A stretch of DNA of 64,000 nucleotides, taken from contig NZ_DS999314.1 in NCBI RefSeq assembly GCF_000156715.1, positions 1,950 to 65,949 of the forward strand, in the 5' to 3' direction. The notes below the pieces were generated by a model that saw only the letters and a list, made by a program, of their open reading frames with translations, did no database searches and was not told the DNA's origin. The stretch comes from Francisella philomiragia subsp. philomiragia ATCC 25015. Lineage in GTDB: Bacteria; Pseudomonadota; Gammaproteobacteria; Francisellales; Francisellaceae. Both the position numbers and the translations under genes were made by a program. Each line of letters starts with the position of its first letter. Positions within the stretch are counted from its first letter, which is position 1. Shown piece by piece: positions 29,516-38,332 of this stretch.

Positions 29516-29544
29516 ATTATATTTCAAATATGGTATTTAGTCAA
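29516..29544 (-). promoter_or_regulatory. Strong sigma70 promoter of the tRNA
   Basis: On the minus strand, TTGACT (29544-29539), exactly 17 bp, then TATAAT (29521-29516), ending 15 bases before the tRNA 5' end. This is the best promoter match in the window and shows that the tRNA is transcribed on its own rather than from ppk2. Confidence 0.8.
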
Positions 29545-29567
29545 CAGATATTTTACTTAAGTTATGA

Positions 29568-30377
29568 TTATTTATAGATTTTCGATGAGGTTCCGACTAT
29601 AAGAGGATCAGGAGCAATAGCTACTTCAGGATCTTTGTTATCATAATCTATGCTGTTCAATATATATCTGATAGCATTTATCCTTGCTCGTTTCTTATCG
29701 TCCGATTTAACTATTACCCATGGTGCATAAGGTTTATCTGTATATATAAACATTCTTTCTTTAGCCTCAGTGTAATCATCCCACTTATCTAGAGATGCTT
29801 TATCAATAGGGCTAAGCTTCCACTGTTTTAAGGGGTGATTCTCTCTAGCTGCAAATCTATCTTTTTGTTCTTGTTGGCTTACAGAGAACCAAAACTTAAT
29901 AATTATTGTACCGCTATCGACTAGCATTTTTTCAAGCTGAGGGGCTTGTTCTAGGAATAAGAAATATTCTCTCTCAGTACAGAAGCCCATAACTCGTTCT
30001 ACACCAGCTCTGTTGTACCAAGATCTATCAAAAAGTATTATATCTCCCCCTGATGGAAGGTGTTCAATATATCTTTGAAAGTACCATTGGTTTCTTTCTC
30101 TTTCGGAAGGTTTTTCTAACGCTATCACTTTAGCGCCACGTGGATTTAAGTGCTCCATAACTCTTTTTATTGTACCACCTTTTCCAGCCGCATCTCTTCC
30201 TTCGAAAATAATTAGAACTTTTTTGTTATTTTCTTTAACCCATTTTTGAAATTTTAATAATTCTATTTGCAAATGATGTTTTTGTTTTTCATATACCTTG
30301 CGAGGAATCTTATGTTTGTATGGAAATATATTCTCGACAAAGAGCTTTTGACGCTCCTCTTGGCTTAAAACTTTCAT
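29568..30377 (-). CDS. ppk2: Polyphosphate kinase 2
   Basis: PPK2 uses inorganic polyphosphate to phosphorylate nucleotides. The 269-residue protein has the P-loop GRDAAGKGG (60-68) and the Walker B/lid region starting at DRSWYNRAGVE (Asp117). The length is that of a single-domain PPK2, and it matches the short PPK2 known as a virulence-linked enzyme of Francisella. It is followed on the same strand by the separately promoted tRNA, and the pcs-like gene lies 67 bp upstream. Preference for ADP or GDP cannot be read from the sequence. Confidence 0.95.
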   Translation of the reverse strand: MKVLSQEERQKLFVENIFPYKHKIPRKVYEKQKHHLQIELLKFQKWVKENNKKVLIIFEGRDAAGKGGTIKRVMEHLNPRGAKVIALEKPSERERNQWYFQRYIEHLPSGGDIILFDRSWYNRAGVERVMGFCTEREYFLFLEQAPQLEKMLVDSGTIIIKFWFSVSQQEQKDRFAARENHPLKQWKLSPIDKASLDKWDDYTEAKERMFIYTDKPYAPWVIVKSDDKKRARINAIRYILNSIDYDNKDPEVAIAPDPLIVGTSSKIYK

Positions 30378-30444
30378 ATAAAAATTAAATAATATTCACC
30401 ATAGATAATATATTACCATATGGGATGAATATTCGCTAAATAGA

Positions 30445-31203
30445 TTAATTTTTTACAGGTTTTATGTTGAGCTTAAGACTAAATAGTATGTAAAAGATAG
30501 AGAAAATTAATATTATCGATATGAAAGGCGTTGGTGTTTTGATTGGATACATTAAAACAGCTAAAAATGTAGAAATAGATGCAAGCATTGTAAATATAAA
30601 AGTAAATGTTTTGATAAATTTACTTTTACTTATATGCTCTGTTCTTGATAGATAGATATATTTTATTGGTATGAATGAAAATATAGAAAGTAGAATTATT
30701 ACGATTTCATTTATCCATTGGGGCGATTGGAAGCATAACATATACATTGCCATTACATTCCAGTAACTAGGAAAGCCAACAAAAAAATGATCATCAGTTT
30801 TAGCGTTAGTTTGACAAAACTGATATGATGATGAAATTGTTATCATTACGACTACAGGGATTAACCATTCTTGTGAGACTATGCCAGAGACATATATCCA
30901 AATACAGGGAACAATAGAGTATGTTGTGAAATCTATAATATTATCAAGTAATGCACCATCTAGAGGAGCTAATTTTTTGATATCTACTAGTCTAGCAAGG
31001 CTACCATCAATAGAGTCAATAAAGATAGCCATAATTATACTAAACATGGAAAGTTTAATATAATAGTGATGAAGATCTATTTGGTTGGTTACACTAGCTT
31101 TGGCAGCTTCTATAGAGAAAATAATAGCGAGTATACCAAATACAGCTCCTAATGAAGTAAATAGGTGTACTAACCAAGCATAAATTTTTTGAATAATTTG
31201 CAT
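30445..31203 (-). CDS. pcs: CDP-alcohol phosphatidyltransferase, probably phosphatidylcholine synthase
   Basis: The 252-residue membrane protein has about eight hydrophobic segments and the CDP-alcohol transferase signature DGSLAR...G-x3-D-x3-D (in DSIDGSLAR and GALLDNIID). The following DFTTYSIVP and FFVGFPSYWNVMAMY segments are typical of bacterial Pcs enzymes. Pcs condenses CDP-diacylglycerol with choline. If so, the cell can make phosphatidylcholine from host choline in one step. An ordinary PgsA or PssA is less likely because of these Pcs-specific segments. The gene is on the minus strand between ppk2 and ispA. Confidence 0.75.
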   Translation of the reverse strand: MQIIQKIYAWLVHLFTSLGAVFGILAIIFSIEAAKASVTNQIDLHHYYIKLSMFSIIMAIFIDSIDGSLARLVDIKKLAPLDGALLDNIIDFTTYSIVPCIWIYVSGIVSQEWLIPVVVMITISSSYQFCQTNAKTDDHFFVGFPSYWNVMAMYMLCFQSPQWINEIVIILLSIFSFIPIKYIYLSRTEHISKSKFIKTFTFIFTMLASISTFLAVLMYPIKTPTPFISIILIFSIFYILFSLKLNIKPVKN

Positions 31204-31264
31204 AGTATTGTTAGTTTTAAAATTTGTTATAAAATAAATAATTACAAAATTGTAACAAAAATAG

Positions 31265-32146
31265 TTAATAGTTTCTATTAATAACTAAATCAATAAGTTT
31301 TTCTAAATTTTGCGTAGAAAGATTCTTTTTGTTTAACTCAGATAGTAATTTTCTAATCTCATTTTTTTTATCAAATAAGTATTTGTTTGCACCATCAAGT
31401 CCCATTAGTGATACATAAGTAGATTTATTTGCATTAATATCTTTACCGCTAGTTTTACCAAGCTCCTGAGTTGATCTTGTAACATCTAAAATATCGTCTT
31501 TAATCTGGAAGCATAAACCAATTAAATCAGAAACTTTTGTTAAGATAGCTTCGAACTCATCATTATTATATTTTGAGACGATATAAGGTAGGACGATACT
31601 CGCTCTAAACATTTTTGCAGTTTTGTTTATGTGAAGTATTTCTAAATCTTGTAATTTTAGATTTTGATTTTCACCATCTATATCTAATTGCTGTCCTCCA
31701 ACCATACCTTCTAAGCCACAGCACTTTGCAAATACAATATTAACCTTTTTCAGTTTATAGATATCATTTATGTCTAAAGTATTGATAATCTCAAATCCCA
31801 ACGATTGTAAGGCATCTCCTGCTAGTATTGCTGTAGCTTCATTGAATTTTATATGACAAGTAGGTTTGCCTCTTCGTAAGACATCATTATCCATCGCTGG
31901 AAGATCATCATGTATTAGAGAGTAAGTGTGTATGCACTCTATAGCAAAAGCAATCTTATGGCAGTTTTGAAGGTCTATGTTGAATGCCTCACCTAGGGCA
32001 TACACAAATTGAGCACGTATCCTTTTTCCACCACTAAAAAAACTGTATTTCATTGCTTCTTTGAGCTTTTTAGAGGGAGATTGTATCTCTGAAAACGCTT
32101 TTTCTGAAAAAATATTAAAGCTTTCTAATGAGGTGTTAGTGCTCAT
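31265..32146 (-). CDS. ispA: Polyprenyl (farnesyl) diphosphate synthase
   Basis: This makes farnesyl diphosphate from IPP and DMAPP/GPP. The 293-residue protein has the first Asp-rich motif DDLPAMDND, the second DDILD, and GGKRIRA near the N-terminus. These fit the short-chain bacterial FPP synthase with two residues between the Asp pairs. The start overlaps the waaA stop by 4 bp, so it is translationally coupled to Kdo transfer. It works downstream of dxr in the same window. Confidence 0.93.
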   Translation of the reverse strand: MSTNTSLESFNIFSEKAFSEIQSPSKKLKEAMKYSFFSGGKRIRAQFVYALGEAFNIDLQNCHKIAFAIECIHTYSLIHDDLPAMDNDVLRRGKPTCHIKFNEATAILAGDALQSLGFEIINTLDINDIYKLKKVNIVFAKCCGLEGMVGGQQLDIDGENQNLKLQDLEILHINKTAKMFRASIVLPYIVSKYNNDEFEAILTKVSDLIGLCFQIKDDILDVTRSTQELGKTSGKDINANKSTYVSLMGLDGANKYLFDKKNEIRKLLSELNKKNLSTQNLEKLIDLVINRNY

Positions 32147-33438
32147 AAGAATTTCACTATGTTATTATATTGTTTTTCTAGAACATCACTGTGGGCTTCA
32201 AATGTTTTTAGAGAGCCTTCAGACATTTGCTCTAGGTATTCTTTATTATCTAGTAGTTTAATTACATTTTCAGCAAGTTCTGTATGATTTCTTACTCTTA
32301 TCAGTGCTCTATTACGTATTAGTTCTTTTGAAATCTGACTAAAGTTATAAAGGCTTGTGCCACTTATAATAGGTTTTGCGAGAGCTGCAGGTTCTAATAG
32401 ATTGTGACCACCGTTATCTATTAGTGTACCACCAACAAATGTAATAGTAGAAATATAGTATAAATGAAGTAACTCTCCCATTGTATCGCCTAAATATACC
32501 TGAATATGATTAGAAATCTCGTCAATACAAGAAGACCTTTTTTGATAAGAGAGTCCTTCATTAATAATGAGTTTTTCGACTTTTTGGAAACGTTCCTTAT
32601 GTCTTGGTACTATTATCAATAGGCAATCTGGGTGAGTAATTAATATTTTTTTGTGAGCTGCAAGTATTATCTCTTCTTCACCTTGATGAGTGCTACCTGC
32701 GATCCATACTGGTCTACCATTTATACTTTGCTTAATATTTAGCATCTTATCTTCAAGATTTTCAGGAGTTATAAGGTTGTATTTTAAGTTACCAGTTACT
32801 GTGATTTTTTCTTTATCAACGCCTAATGAACAGAATCTTTTTGCATCTTTTTCTGTTTGGGCGTTTATTTGAGCGATATTTTTGAAGAGAAAGTCTTTAC
32901 CAAAAGGTATTTTGGTGTAGTTTCTCATTGATCTTCTTGATAAGCGCGCATTTGTTATTATTACAGGAATATTTTCAGCAAAACATTTATTTAGTATATT
33001 TGGCCATATCTCAGTTTCAATGATTACAAAAGCTTTAGGGTTAACCTTTACAAAGAAACTATTTACAAATGGTATTGTGTCATAAGGGATATACATGTGA
33101 TGTACATTTTCATGTTTGCTGTAGAGGTTTTTGACAACATCGCTACCTGTAGGTGTTGTGGTTGTTATGACAAAATTTTCATTAGGAAAGTTTTTTAATA
33201 ATTCTCTTACTAACGGTTCTGCTGATACAGTTTCACCAACAGATACAGAATGAATCCAAATGCAATCTTTCAAACGAAGTTTCGTCTGAGCAAATCTTTC
33301 ACCCCATCTTTGCCTGTAGCTACTATTTTTGAGACTTCTTTTCAGCTTTTTAAGGTATATGAAAGGTACATATATAATAAATAAACTTGAATATATATGT
33401 GCAAGAGAAACGTACAGTATTCTTTTTAAATGTTCCAC
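32143..33438 (-). CDS. waaA: 3-deoxy-D-manno-octulosonic acid (Kdo) transferase
   Basis: This GT30 enzyme transfers Kdo from CMP-Kdo to lipid IVA at the inner membrane. The 431-residue protein begins with a membrane-anchoring segment (YVSLAHIYSSLFIIYVPFIYL). It shows IWIHSVSVGET, the catalytic-region IETEIWPN, TNARLSRRS, and the donor-binding FVGGTLIDNGGHNLLEPAA. It completes the lipid A core pathway that starts with lpxA in this window. ispA follows with a 4-bp overlap. How many Kdo residues are added cannot be told from the sequence. Confidence 0.95.
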   Translation of the reverse strand: MEHLKRILYVSLAHIYSSLFIIYVPFIYLKKLKRSLKNSSYRQRWGERFAQTKLRLKDCIWIHSVSVGETVSAEPLVRELLKNFPNENFVITTTTPTGSDVVKNLYSKHENVHHMYIPYDTIPFVNSFFVKVNPKAFVIIETEIWPNILNKCFAENIPVIITNARLSRRSMRNYTKIPFGKDFLFKNIAQINAQTEKDAKRFCSLGVDKEKITVTGNLKYNLITPENLEDKMLNIKQSINGRPVWIAGSTHQGEEEIILAAHKKILITHPDCLLIIVPRHKERFQKVEKLIINEGLSYQKRSSCIDEISNHIQVYLGDTMGELLHLYYISTITFVGGTLIDNGGHNLLEPAALAKPIISGTSLYNFSQISKELIRNRALIRVRNHTELAENVIKLLDNKEYLEQMSEGSLKTFEAHSDVLEKQYNNIVKFL

Positions 33439-33548
33439 ACTTCTACCTAAAAGCTTACTTATCTAGTAATGATTATCAGTTTAATTGTTTTATTTTAGCA
33501 TATAAGACAAAAATTTATATCATAAGAGATAAAAAAAACACAAGCCCT

Positions 33549-34127
33549 CTATAGTTGATTAATAATTTTACTAAGTGCTATAGCTCTATGACTAATTTTA
33601 TTTTTTTCATCATTTGATAATTCTGCTAAGGTTTTTTGTAATTTAGGTAAGAAAAATACAGGATCGTACCCAAAGCCATACTCACCAGAGCGAATATGGG
33701 TGATTTCACCATCTAAGAAGCCATATTCTAGTACTGGGGTAGGATCTTTTTCATTCCTAACGTAAGCTAAAGCACAGACAAAGCGTGCAGTACGATTATC
33801 TTTATTTTTTAGATTAGTAAGCAGCTTTTGTATATTTGCATCATCATCGCCATGCTTGCCTGCGTATCTTGCAGAGTAAATACCAGGGTCACCTGCTAAT
33901 GAAAATACTTCAAGTCCAGAGTCATCAGCTATTGCTGGTAGCCCTGTATTTTTTGAGCAGTGCCTTGCTTTGATGATGGCATTTTCAATGAAACTAAGAC
34001 CTGTTTCTTTAGCATCACTAATATTGAATTTTGTTTGAGGTATGATTTTGATATTTTTTTGCTTAAATATCTCAATAAATTCGTTGATTTTTCCTTTATT
34101 ACTTGAAGCTAAGACTATTTCTTTCAT
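33549..34127 (-). CDS. rdgB: dITP/XTP pyrophosphatase
   Basis: This house-cleaning enzyme hydrolyses ITP, dITP and XTP to monophosphates and keeps deaminated purines out of DNA and RNA. The 192-residue protein has the N-terminal [12 protein letters not shown], the metal-binding [20 protein letters not shown] and the C-terminal SHRAIAL signature of the Ham1/RdgB family. It is divergent from proC (about 100 bp gap). Confidence 0.95.
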   Translation of the reverse strand: MKEIVLASSNKGKINEFIEIFKQKNIKIIPQTKFNISDAKETGLSFIENAIIKARHCSKNTGLPAIADDSGLEVFSLAGDPGIYSARYAGKHGDDDANIQKLLTNLKNKDNRTARFVCALAYVRNEKDPTPVLEYGFLDGEITHIRSGEYGFGYDPVFFLPKLQKTLAELSNDEKNKISHRAIALSKIINQL

Positions 34128-34229
34128 TTGTGTGTTTTTTTAAGTTTTGTATTTGTCTATATATTAGCAATAATTATTTCAAATGTTATAGTTATATAAC
34201 TATAGAGTAAAAATATAGAGATATTATTT

Positions 34230-35051
34230 ATGAAAGTATGTTTTATTGGTGGTGGTAATATGGCTGCTGCAATGATCGCAGGAATGGTTAATCATGGCTA
34301 TGATGGTCAGGATATTATTGTTTTTGATAGAAATGAAGATAAAAGAGAAAATTTAGTTAGTCGATATGGGATACGGTTTTCGGACTCTTTACTAGAGTCA
34401 ATTGCTATAGCTGATATTATTATTTTAGCTGTAAAGCCACAAGGTATGATTAGTCTAATTAGGGATATTAGAGATCATACTAGAGATGATCAGACAATAG
34501 TTACGGTAGCAGCAGGCATCAAAACTAATGATTATGAGAGAATGTTTGCTAAGAATATTTCTTTCGCAAGGACTATTCCTAATACGCCTAGTAGCTTAGG
34601 CTACGGTGCCACTGGAATATTTTTTAATAAAAATATTAGTGATGAAAATAAGTCAGAAGTTATTAATATTATTAAGACAATGGGAGAGGTCGCTGTAGTT
34701 GAAAAAGAAGATGAGATTGATGTTATTGCAGCTATAGCAAGTTCTGGTCCAGCATATTATTTTCAATTTATGGAGCATATGGTCAATGCTGCTGTCAAAA
34801 GAGGGTTGGATAAACAACAAGCTGAAAAGCTTGTTGCTCAAACGTGTCTTGGTGCTGCGCAGATGGCTTTGAAGGGTGACGAGGATATGGCTACTTTAAG
34901 AAAAAATGTAACATCTAAAAAAGGTATAACTTTTGAAGCGTTGTATACTTTTGAGAAGTTTGATCTTGGTGCAATTATAGATGATGCTATACAAGCAAAT
35001 ATCACTAGAGCAGGGCAGTTGGCTCAAGAATTTAGTTCGGAGATCTCTTAA
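34230..35051 (+). CDS. proC: Pyrroline-5-carboxylate reductase
   Basis: This makes L-proline from pyrroline-5-carboxylate with NAD(P)H. The 273-residue protein begins with the Rossmann motif FIGGGNMAAAMIAG and has VKPQ and the conserved SSGPAYYF and LRKNVTSKKGIT segments of the ProC dimer domain. It has no operon partner; the following pmrA gene begins 134 bp downstream. Together with ornithine cyclodeaminase later in the window the organism has two possible routes to proline. Confidence 0.96.
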   Translation: MKVCFIGGGNMAAAMIAGMVNHGYDGQDIIVFDRNEDKRENLVSRYGIRFSDSLLESIAIADIIILAVKPQGMISLIRDIRDHTRDDQTIVTVAAGIKTNDYERMFAKNISFARTIPNTPSSLGYGATGIFFNKNISDENKSEVINIIKTMGEVAVVEKEDEIDVIAAIASSGPAYYFQFMEHMVNAAVKRGLDKQQAEKLVAQTCLGAAQMALKGDEDMATLRKNVTSKKGITFEALYTFEKFDLGAIIDDAIQANITRAGQLAQEFSSEIS

Positions 35052-35185
35052 TTAGTGACCTCTATTTTGGTTGATATTTTGTGTACTTTATAATTTAAAA
35101 TAAATATTTATTTTATGTATCTTATGCTATATACTTGGTTTGATAAATATTTTTTTATAAGTTTTATAACAGTATAGGTGAGTTT

Positions 35186-35872
35186 ATGAGGCTATTATTG
35201 GCTGAAGATGATCTTAATTTAGGCGAAGGCTTGCTAGAAGCATTGCAGAAAGAAGGTCTTATTGTTAACTTGGTTTCTGATGGAGAAGCAGCACAAACTT
35301 TCATAGAGTCTGGTTTATATGACATAGTTGTACTTGATATAGGTATGCCAATTAAAACTGGTCTTGAAGTTCTTAGAAATGTTAGAAATAAAGGTATTAA
35401 AGTACCAATTATTCTTTTAACAGCTCGAGATGGTTTAGAAGATAGAATTAAAGGCTTAGACTTGGGTGCTGATGATTATCTTACTAAACCTTTTGAACTT
35501 AAAGAGTTAGTGGCAAGAATTAAAGCGATATCTCGCAGGATAGATACAAGATCCGGCAAAAGTACTAAAGAAGAAATTAAGTTTGGCGATTACAGCTTTA
35601 ATCCTAGTTCTGAGACAGTAACTAAAGATGGTGTTATTATTCCAGTATCAAAAAAAGAGCTAGCGCTTTTAGCTATTCTAGTACAAAATGCAGGTCGTGT
35701 TGTACCAAAAACACAGCTTTTGGAAGAAGTGTACTCTACTGATAAAGAAATGGATACTAATACTCTAGAAGTACACATGCATAATTTAAGAAAGAAAATC
35801 AATATTCCAAACTTTATACAAACAATCAGAGGTGTTGGTTACTTTGTTCAAAAGGATAAAGTAGTTAAGTAA
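35186..35872 (+). CDS. pmrA: OmpR-family response regulator, orphan PmrA type
   Basis: The 228-residue protein has a receiver domain with acidic pocket EDD (7-9), phospho-acceptor Asp51 (YDIVVLDIGMP), Thr in LLTARDG and Lys in LTKPF. A C-terminal winged helix follows (from about 130; TNTLEVHMHNLRKKI, IRGVGYFV). No histidine kinase is adjacent. Position directly before lepB (4 bp gap) matches the orphan Francisella regulator called PmrA, which has been reported to act on pathogenicity-island genes; the name rests on that context. It is likely cotranscribed with lepB-rnc-truB-rnr. Confidence 0.85.
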   Translation: MRLLLAEDDLNLGEGLLEALQKEGLIVNLVSDGEAAQTFIESGLYDIVVLDIGMPIKTGLEVLRNVRNKGIKVPIILLTARDGLEDRIKGLDLGADDYLTKPFELKELVARIKAISRRIDTRSGKSTKEEIKFGDYSFNPSSETVTKDGVIIPVSKKELALLAILVQNAGRVVPKTQLLEEVYSTDKEMDTNTLEVHMHNLRKKINIPNFIQTIRGVGYFVQKDKVVK

Positions 35873-35876
35873 TTTC

Positions 35877-36740
35877 ATGGAACTATTGAATTATATCCTA
35901 AGTTTAGGTTTTACTTTTTGGCTTTTGTTTTTAACTGTTGCAAGTGGTTTAATCTATTTAATTGATTTGATATTTTTTCAAAGACCAAGATTAAAACCTT
36001 ATGCTGAGGGATTAAAAGGTCTATCTAAGAAGCAAAAACGACAGTTTTACAAAGATAATGGCCTTAAAGCTCCTTTAATAGCAGATCAAGCTAGATCTTT
36101 GTTTAGTGTATTTTTGGTAGTTTTTTTGCTTAGAACATTTCTTATAGGAAACTTCCTTATTCCCACAGCTTCTATGACGCCAACATTACCTGTTGGAGAT
36201 TTTATATTTGTTAATAAGGCTGCCTATGGTATTCGAGCACCTTTTACTAATGAAACTCTAATAAAAACAGGTGAACCTAAAAGAGGCGACATTTTAGTAT
36301 TTCATTTCCCGGTTAATCCGAGTGTGGATTTTGTCAAGAGAGTTATTGGGATCCCTGGAGATGTTATCTCCTATAAAAATAAAATGCTGACGATTAATGG
36401 TAAAAAACTTGAGTACACAAATTGTGATATTGATGCTGTCAATTATTATAATCAGTCATTAGCTAATGGGAGTGGTGATACAATTTGTACCGAAGATCTT
36501 GACGGTGTTAAACATCAAGTTGATTGGATTGAATCTGTGAAAGGTACTGATTTTGGAGATCTTAAAGTCCCCGCGGGACATTATTTTGTAATGGGTGATA
36601 ATAGAGATAATAGCGAAGATAGTCGTTATTGGGGTTTTGTTCCAGAGAAAGATCTTGTTGGTAAAGCCAAGATTGTATGGATGAGTTGGGATAAAGTTGA
36701 TAAGAAAGTTCGCTGGAGTGAAATAGGTAAGGTCTTTTAA
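35877..36740 (+). CDS. lepB: Signal peptidase I
   Basis: This inner-membrane serine protease removes Sec and Tat signal peptides. The 287-residue protein has two N-terminal membrane segments (about 11-34 and 75-92). The catalytic Ser99 lies in PTASMTPTLP and the Lys154 general base in DFVKRVIGIPGD; MGDNRDNSEDSR is the box E motif. It is in the operon pmrA-lepB-rnc-truB-rnr with gaps of 4 bp on both sides. lepB-rnc linkage is conserved in proteobacteria; the regulator at its front is not. Confidence 0.97.
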   Translation: MELLNYILSLGFTFWLLFLTVASGLIYLIDLIFFQRPRLKPYAEGLKGLSKKQKRQFYKDNGLKAPLIADQARSLFSVFLVVFLLRTFLIGNFLIPTASMTPTLPVGDFIFVNKAAYGIRAPFTNETLIKTGEPKRGDILVFHFPVNPSVDFVKRVIGIPGDVISYKNKMLTINGKKLEYTNCDIDAVNYYNQSLANGSGDTICTEDLDGVKHQVDWIESVKGTDFGDLKVPAGHYFVMGDNRDNSEDSRYWGFVPEKDLVGKAKIVWMSWDKVDKKVRWSEIGKVF

Positions 36741-36744
36741 GTAA

Positions 36745-37437
36745 ATGGTTCCCGAATATTCTCGATTATATAAAATTCTTGGTTATAGCTTCAAAAATTA
36801 TACTCTATTAGTCAGAGCACTGACTCATCGTAGTAAAACAAAGAAAAACTATGAAAGATTAGAGTTCTTAGGAGATTCTATTTTAGGCTTTGTAATAGCT
36901 GAAGTATTGTATATGGAGTTTCCTGATTTGGCAGAAGGTAAGCTTTCACAAATCAGATCTAAGCTAGTTAAAGGAGTAACTTTAGCAAATTTAGCTCTAA
37001 ATTTTAAATTAGATGAATATATTATCTTAGGTGCTAGTGAACAAGGTGGACATAAGCGAGAGAAAATATTAGAAGATGTGTTTGAGGCTATTATAGGAGC
37101 AATTTATTTAGATAGTGATTTTGCTACTGTTAAAAAGGTTATAGTAAATTGGTACAAACCAGTTATATCAACTCTTAATTTAGATGATGTAAAAGTCAAG
37201 GATAGTAAGTCTAAATTACAAGAAATTCTATTGCAAAATGGTCTAAGTCTTCCTGAGTATAGTATTGAAACTATCGATGGTAAAGATCATGAACAAGAGT
37301 TTACAGTGAAAGCATTATCTAATGATTTAAATATTAAAGTGCGTGCAAAAGGTACATCACGAAAAAAAGCAGAGCAGAAAGCTGCTGAGAAGATGATACA
37401 AATACTATCACAACAAGGCTTACATGAAAAAAAATAG
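36745..37437 (+). CDS. rnc: Ribonuclease III
   Basis: This double-strand-specific endoribonuclease matures rRNA and controls some mRNAs. The 230-residue protein has the signature ERLEFLGDSILGF with catalytic Glu and Asp, EDVFEAIIGAIYLD for the second metal ligands, and a C-terminal double-stranded RNA-binding domain (from about 155, with GTSRKKAEQKAAEKM). It overlaps truB by 14 bp. The usual rnc-era pairing is not seen; truB follows instead. Confidence 0.97.
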   Translation: MVPEYSRLYKILGYSFKNYTLLVRALTHRSKTKKNYERLEFLGDSILGFVIAEVLYMEFPDLAEGKLSQIRSKLVKGVTLANLALNFKLDEYIILGASEQGGHKREKILEDVFEAIIGAIYLDSDFATVKKVIVNWYKPVISTLNLDDVKVKDSKSKLQEILLQNGLSLPEYSIETIDGKDHEQEFTVKALSNDLNIKVRAKGTSRKKAEQKAAEKMIQILSQQGLHEKK

Positions 37438-38332
37438 ATTAAATCTCAATGGTGTGGTTGTCATAAATAAGACTCAAGGTCTTAGTTCAAATAAAGTTTT
37501 GCAACAATTAAAGTATATATTTAATGCTCAAAAAGCCGGTCATACAGGAACATTAGATCCTATGGCAACAGGTGTTTTGCCTATATGTTTTGGTAGAGCT
37601 ACTAAGATAGCACAATACCTTTTAGACTCTGATAAGGAATATATTGCGACTATTAAATTAGGTGTTGAAACAGATAGTGGAGACGCTGAGGGCGAAATAA
37701 TAGCAAAAAATGCTGATATTCCAGAGTTGTCGGTGGAGTATCTAGAAACAGTTTTAGCAAAATTTCGTGGAGATATTGTGCAAATACCTCCAATGTATTC
37801 AGCTCTTAAACATAATGGACAACCTCTTTATAAGCTAGCAAGAGAGGGTAAGACTATCGAGGTAAAGCCGCGTAATATCAATATATATGAATTAGAACTA
37901 CTAGAGTTCAATACAGATTCATTAAAAATAAGAGTTAAATGTTCAAAGGGAACATATATTCGTAGCTTAGCAATAGATATTGGTAAAGCTTTGGGTTGTG
38001 GTGGACACTTGATCGCTCTGCAAAGAACTCAAAGTGGGCCTTTTAGAATTGAAACAGCTCTTGATTTAGATAACTTAAAAGATTTAAGTTTTGAACAAAA
38101 ACTTGTTAGTATAGCTAGTGTAGAGAGTGTATTTATTGATAAACCAATATACTCTTTAGTAGAAGAAGAAAAAGATGATTTATACAAAAGAGGACTTTTT
38201 GCTGACAAATCTCATCTTGATGGAACGGTCAGGATATACGATGATGAGAAGTTTGTTGCTATAGCAGAGTTTGATAAAGGTAAGTTAATAAGTAAAAAAT
38301 TTTTTGACCAGGATATATTCATAAGTGAGTAA
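37424..38332 (+). CDS. truB: tRNA pseudouridine-55 synthase
   Basis: This makes pseudouridine 55 in the T loop of tRNAs. The 302-residue protein shows GHTGTLDPMATGVLPICFG with the catalytic Asp, the KEYIATIKLGVETDSGDAEG motif and the KCSKGTYIRSLAIDIG motif. A C-terminal PUA-like extension follows. It starts inside the end of rnc and overlaps rnr by 8 bp, so it belongs to the same transcript. Confidence 0.96.
   Translation: MKKNRLNLNGVVVINKTQGLSSNKVLQQLKYIFNAQKAGHTGTLDPMATGVLPICFGRATKIAQYLLDSDKEYIATIKLGVETDSGDAEGEIIAKNADIPELSVEYLETVLAKFRGDIVQIPPMYSALKHNGQPLYKLAREGKTIEVKPRNINIYELELLEFNTDSLKIRVKCSKGTYIRSLAIDIGKALGCGGHLIALQRTQSGPFRIETALDLDNLKDLSFEQKLVSIASVESVFIDKPIYSLVEEEKDDLYKRGLFADKSHLDGTVRIYDDEKFVAIAEFDKGKLISKKFFDQDIFISE

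Noticed and set aside
35071-35094. TTGATA and TATAAT upstream of pmrA as a promoter
   Set aside because: The two boxes are only 12 bp apart, too close for sigma70; no better pair stood out.
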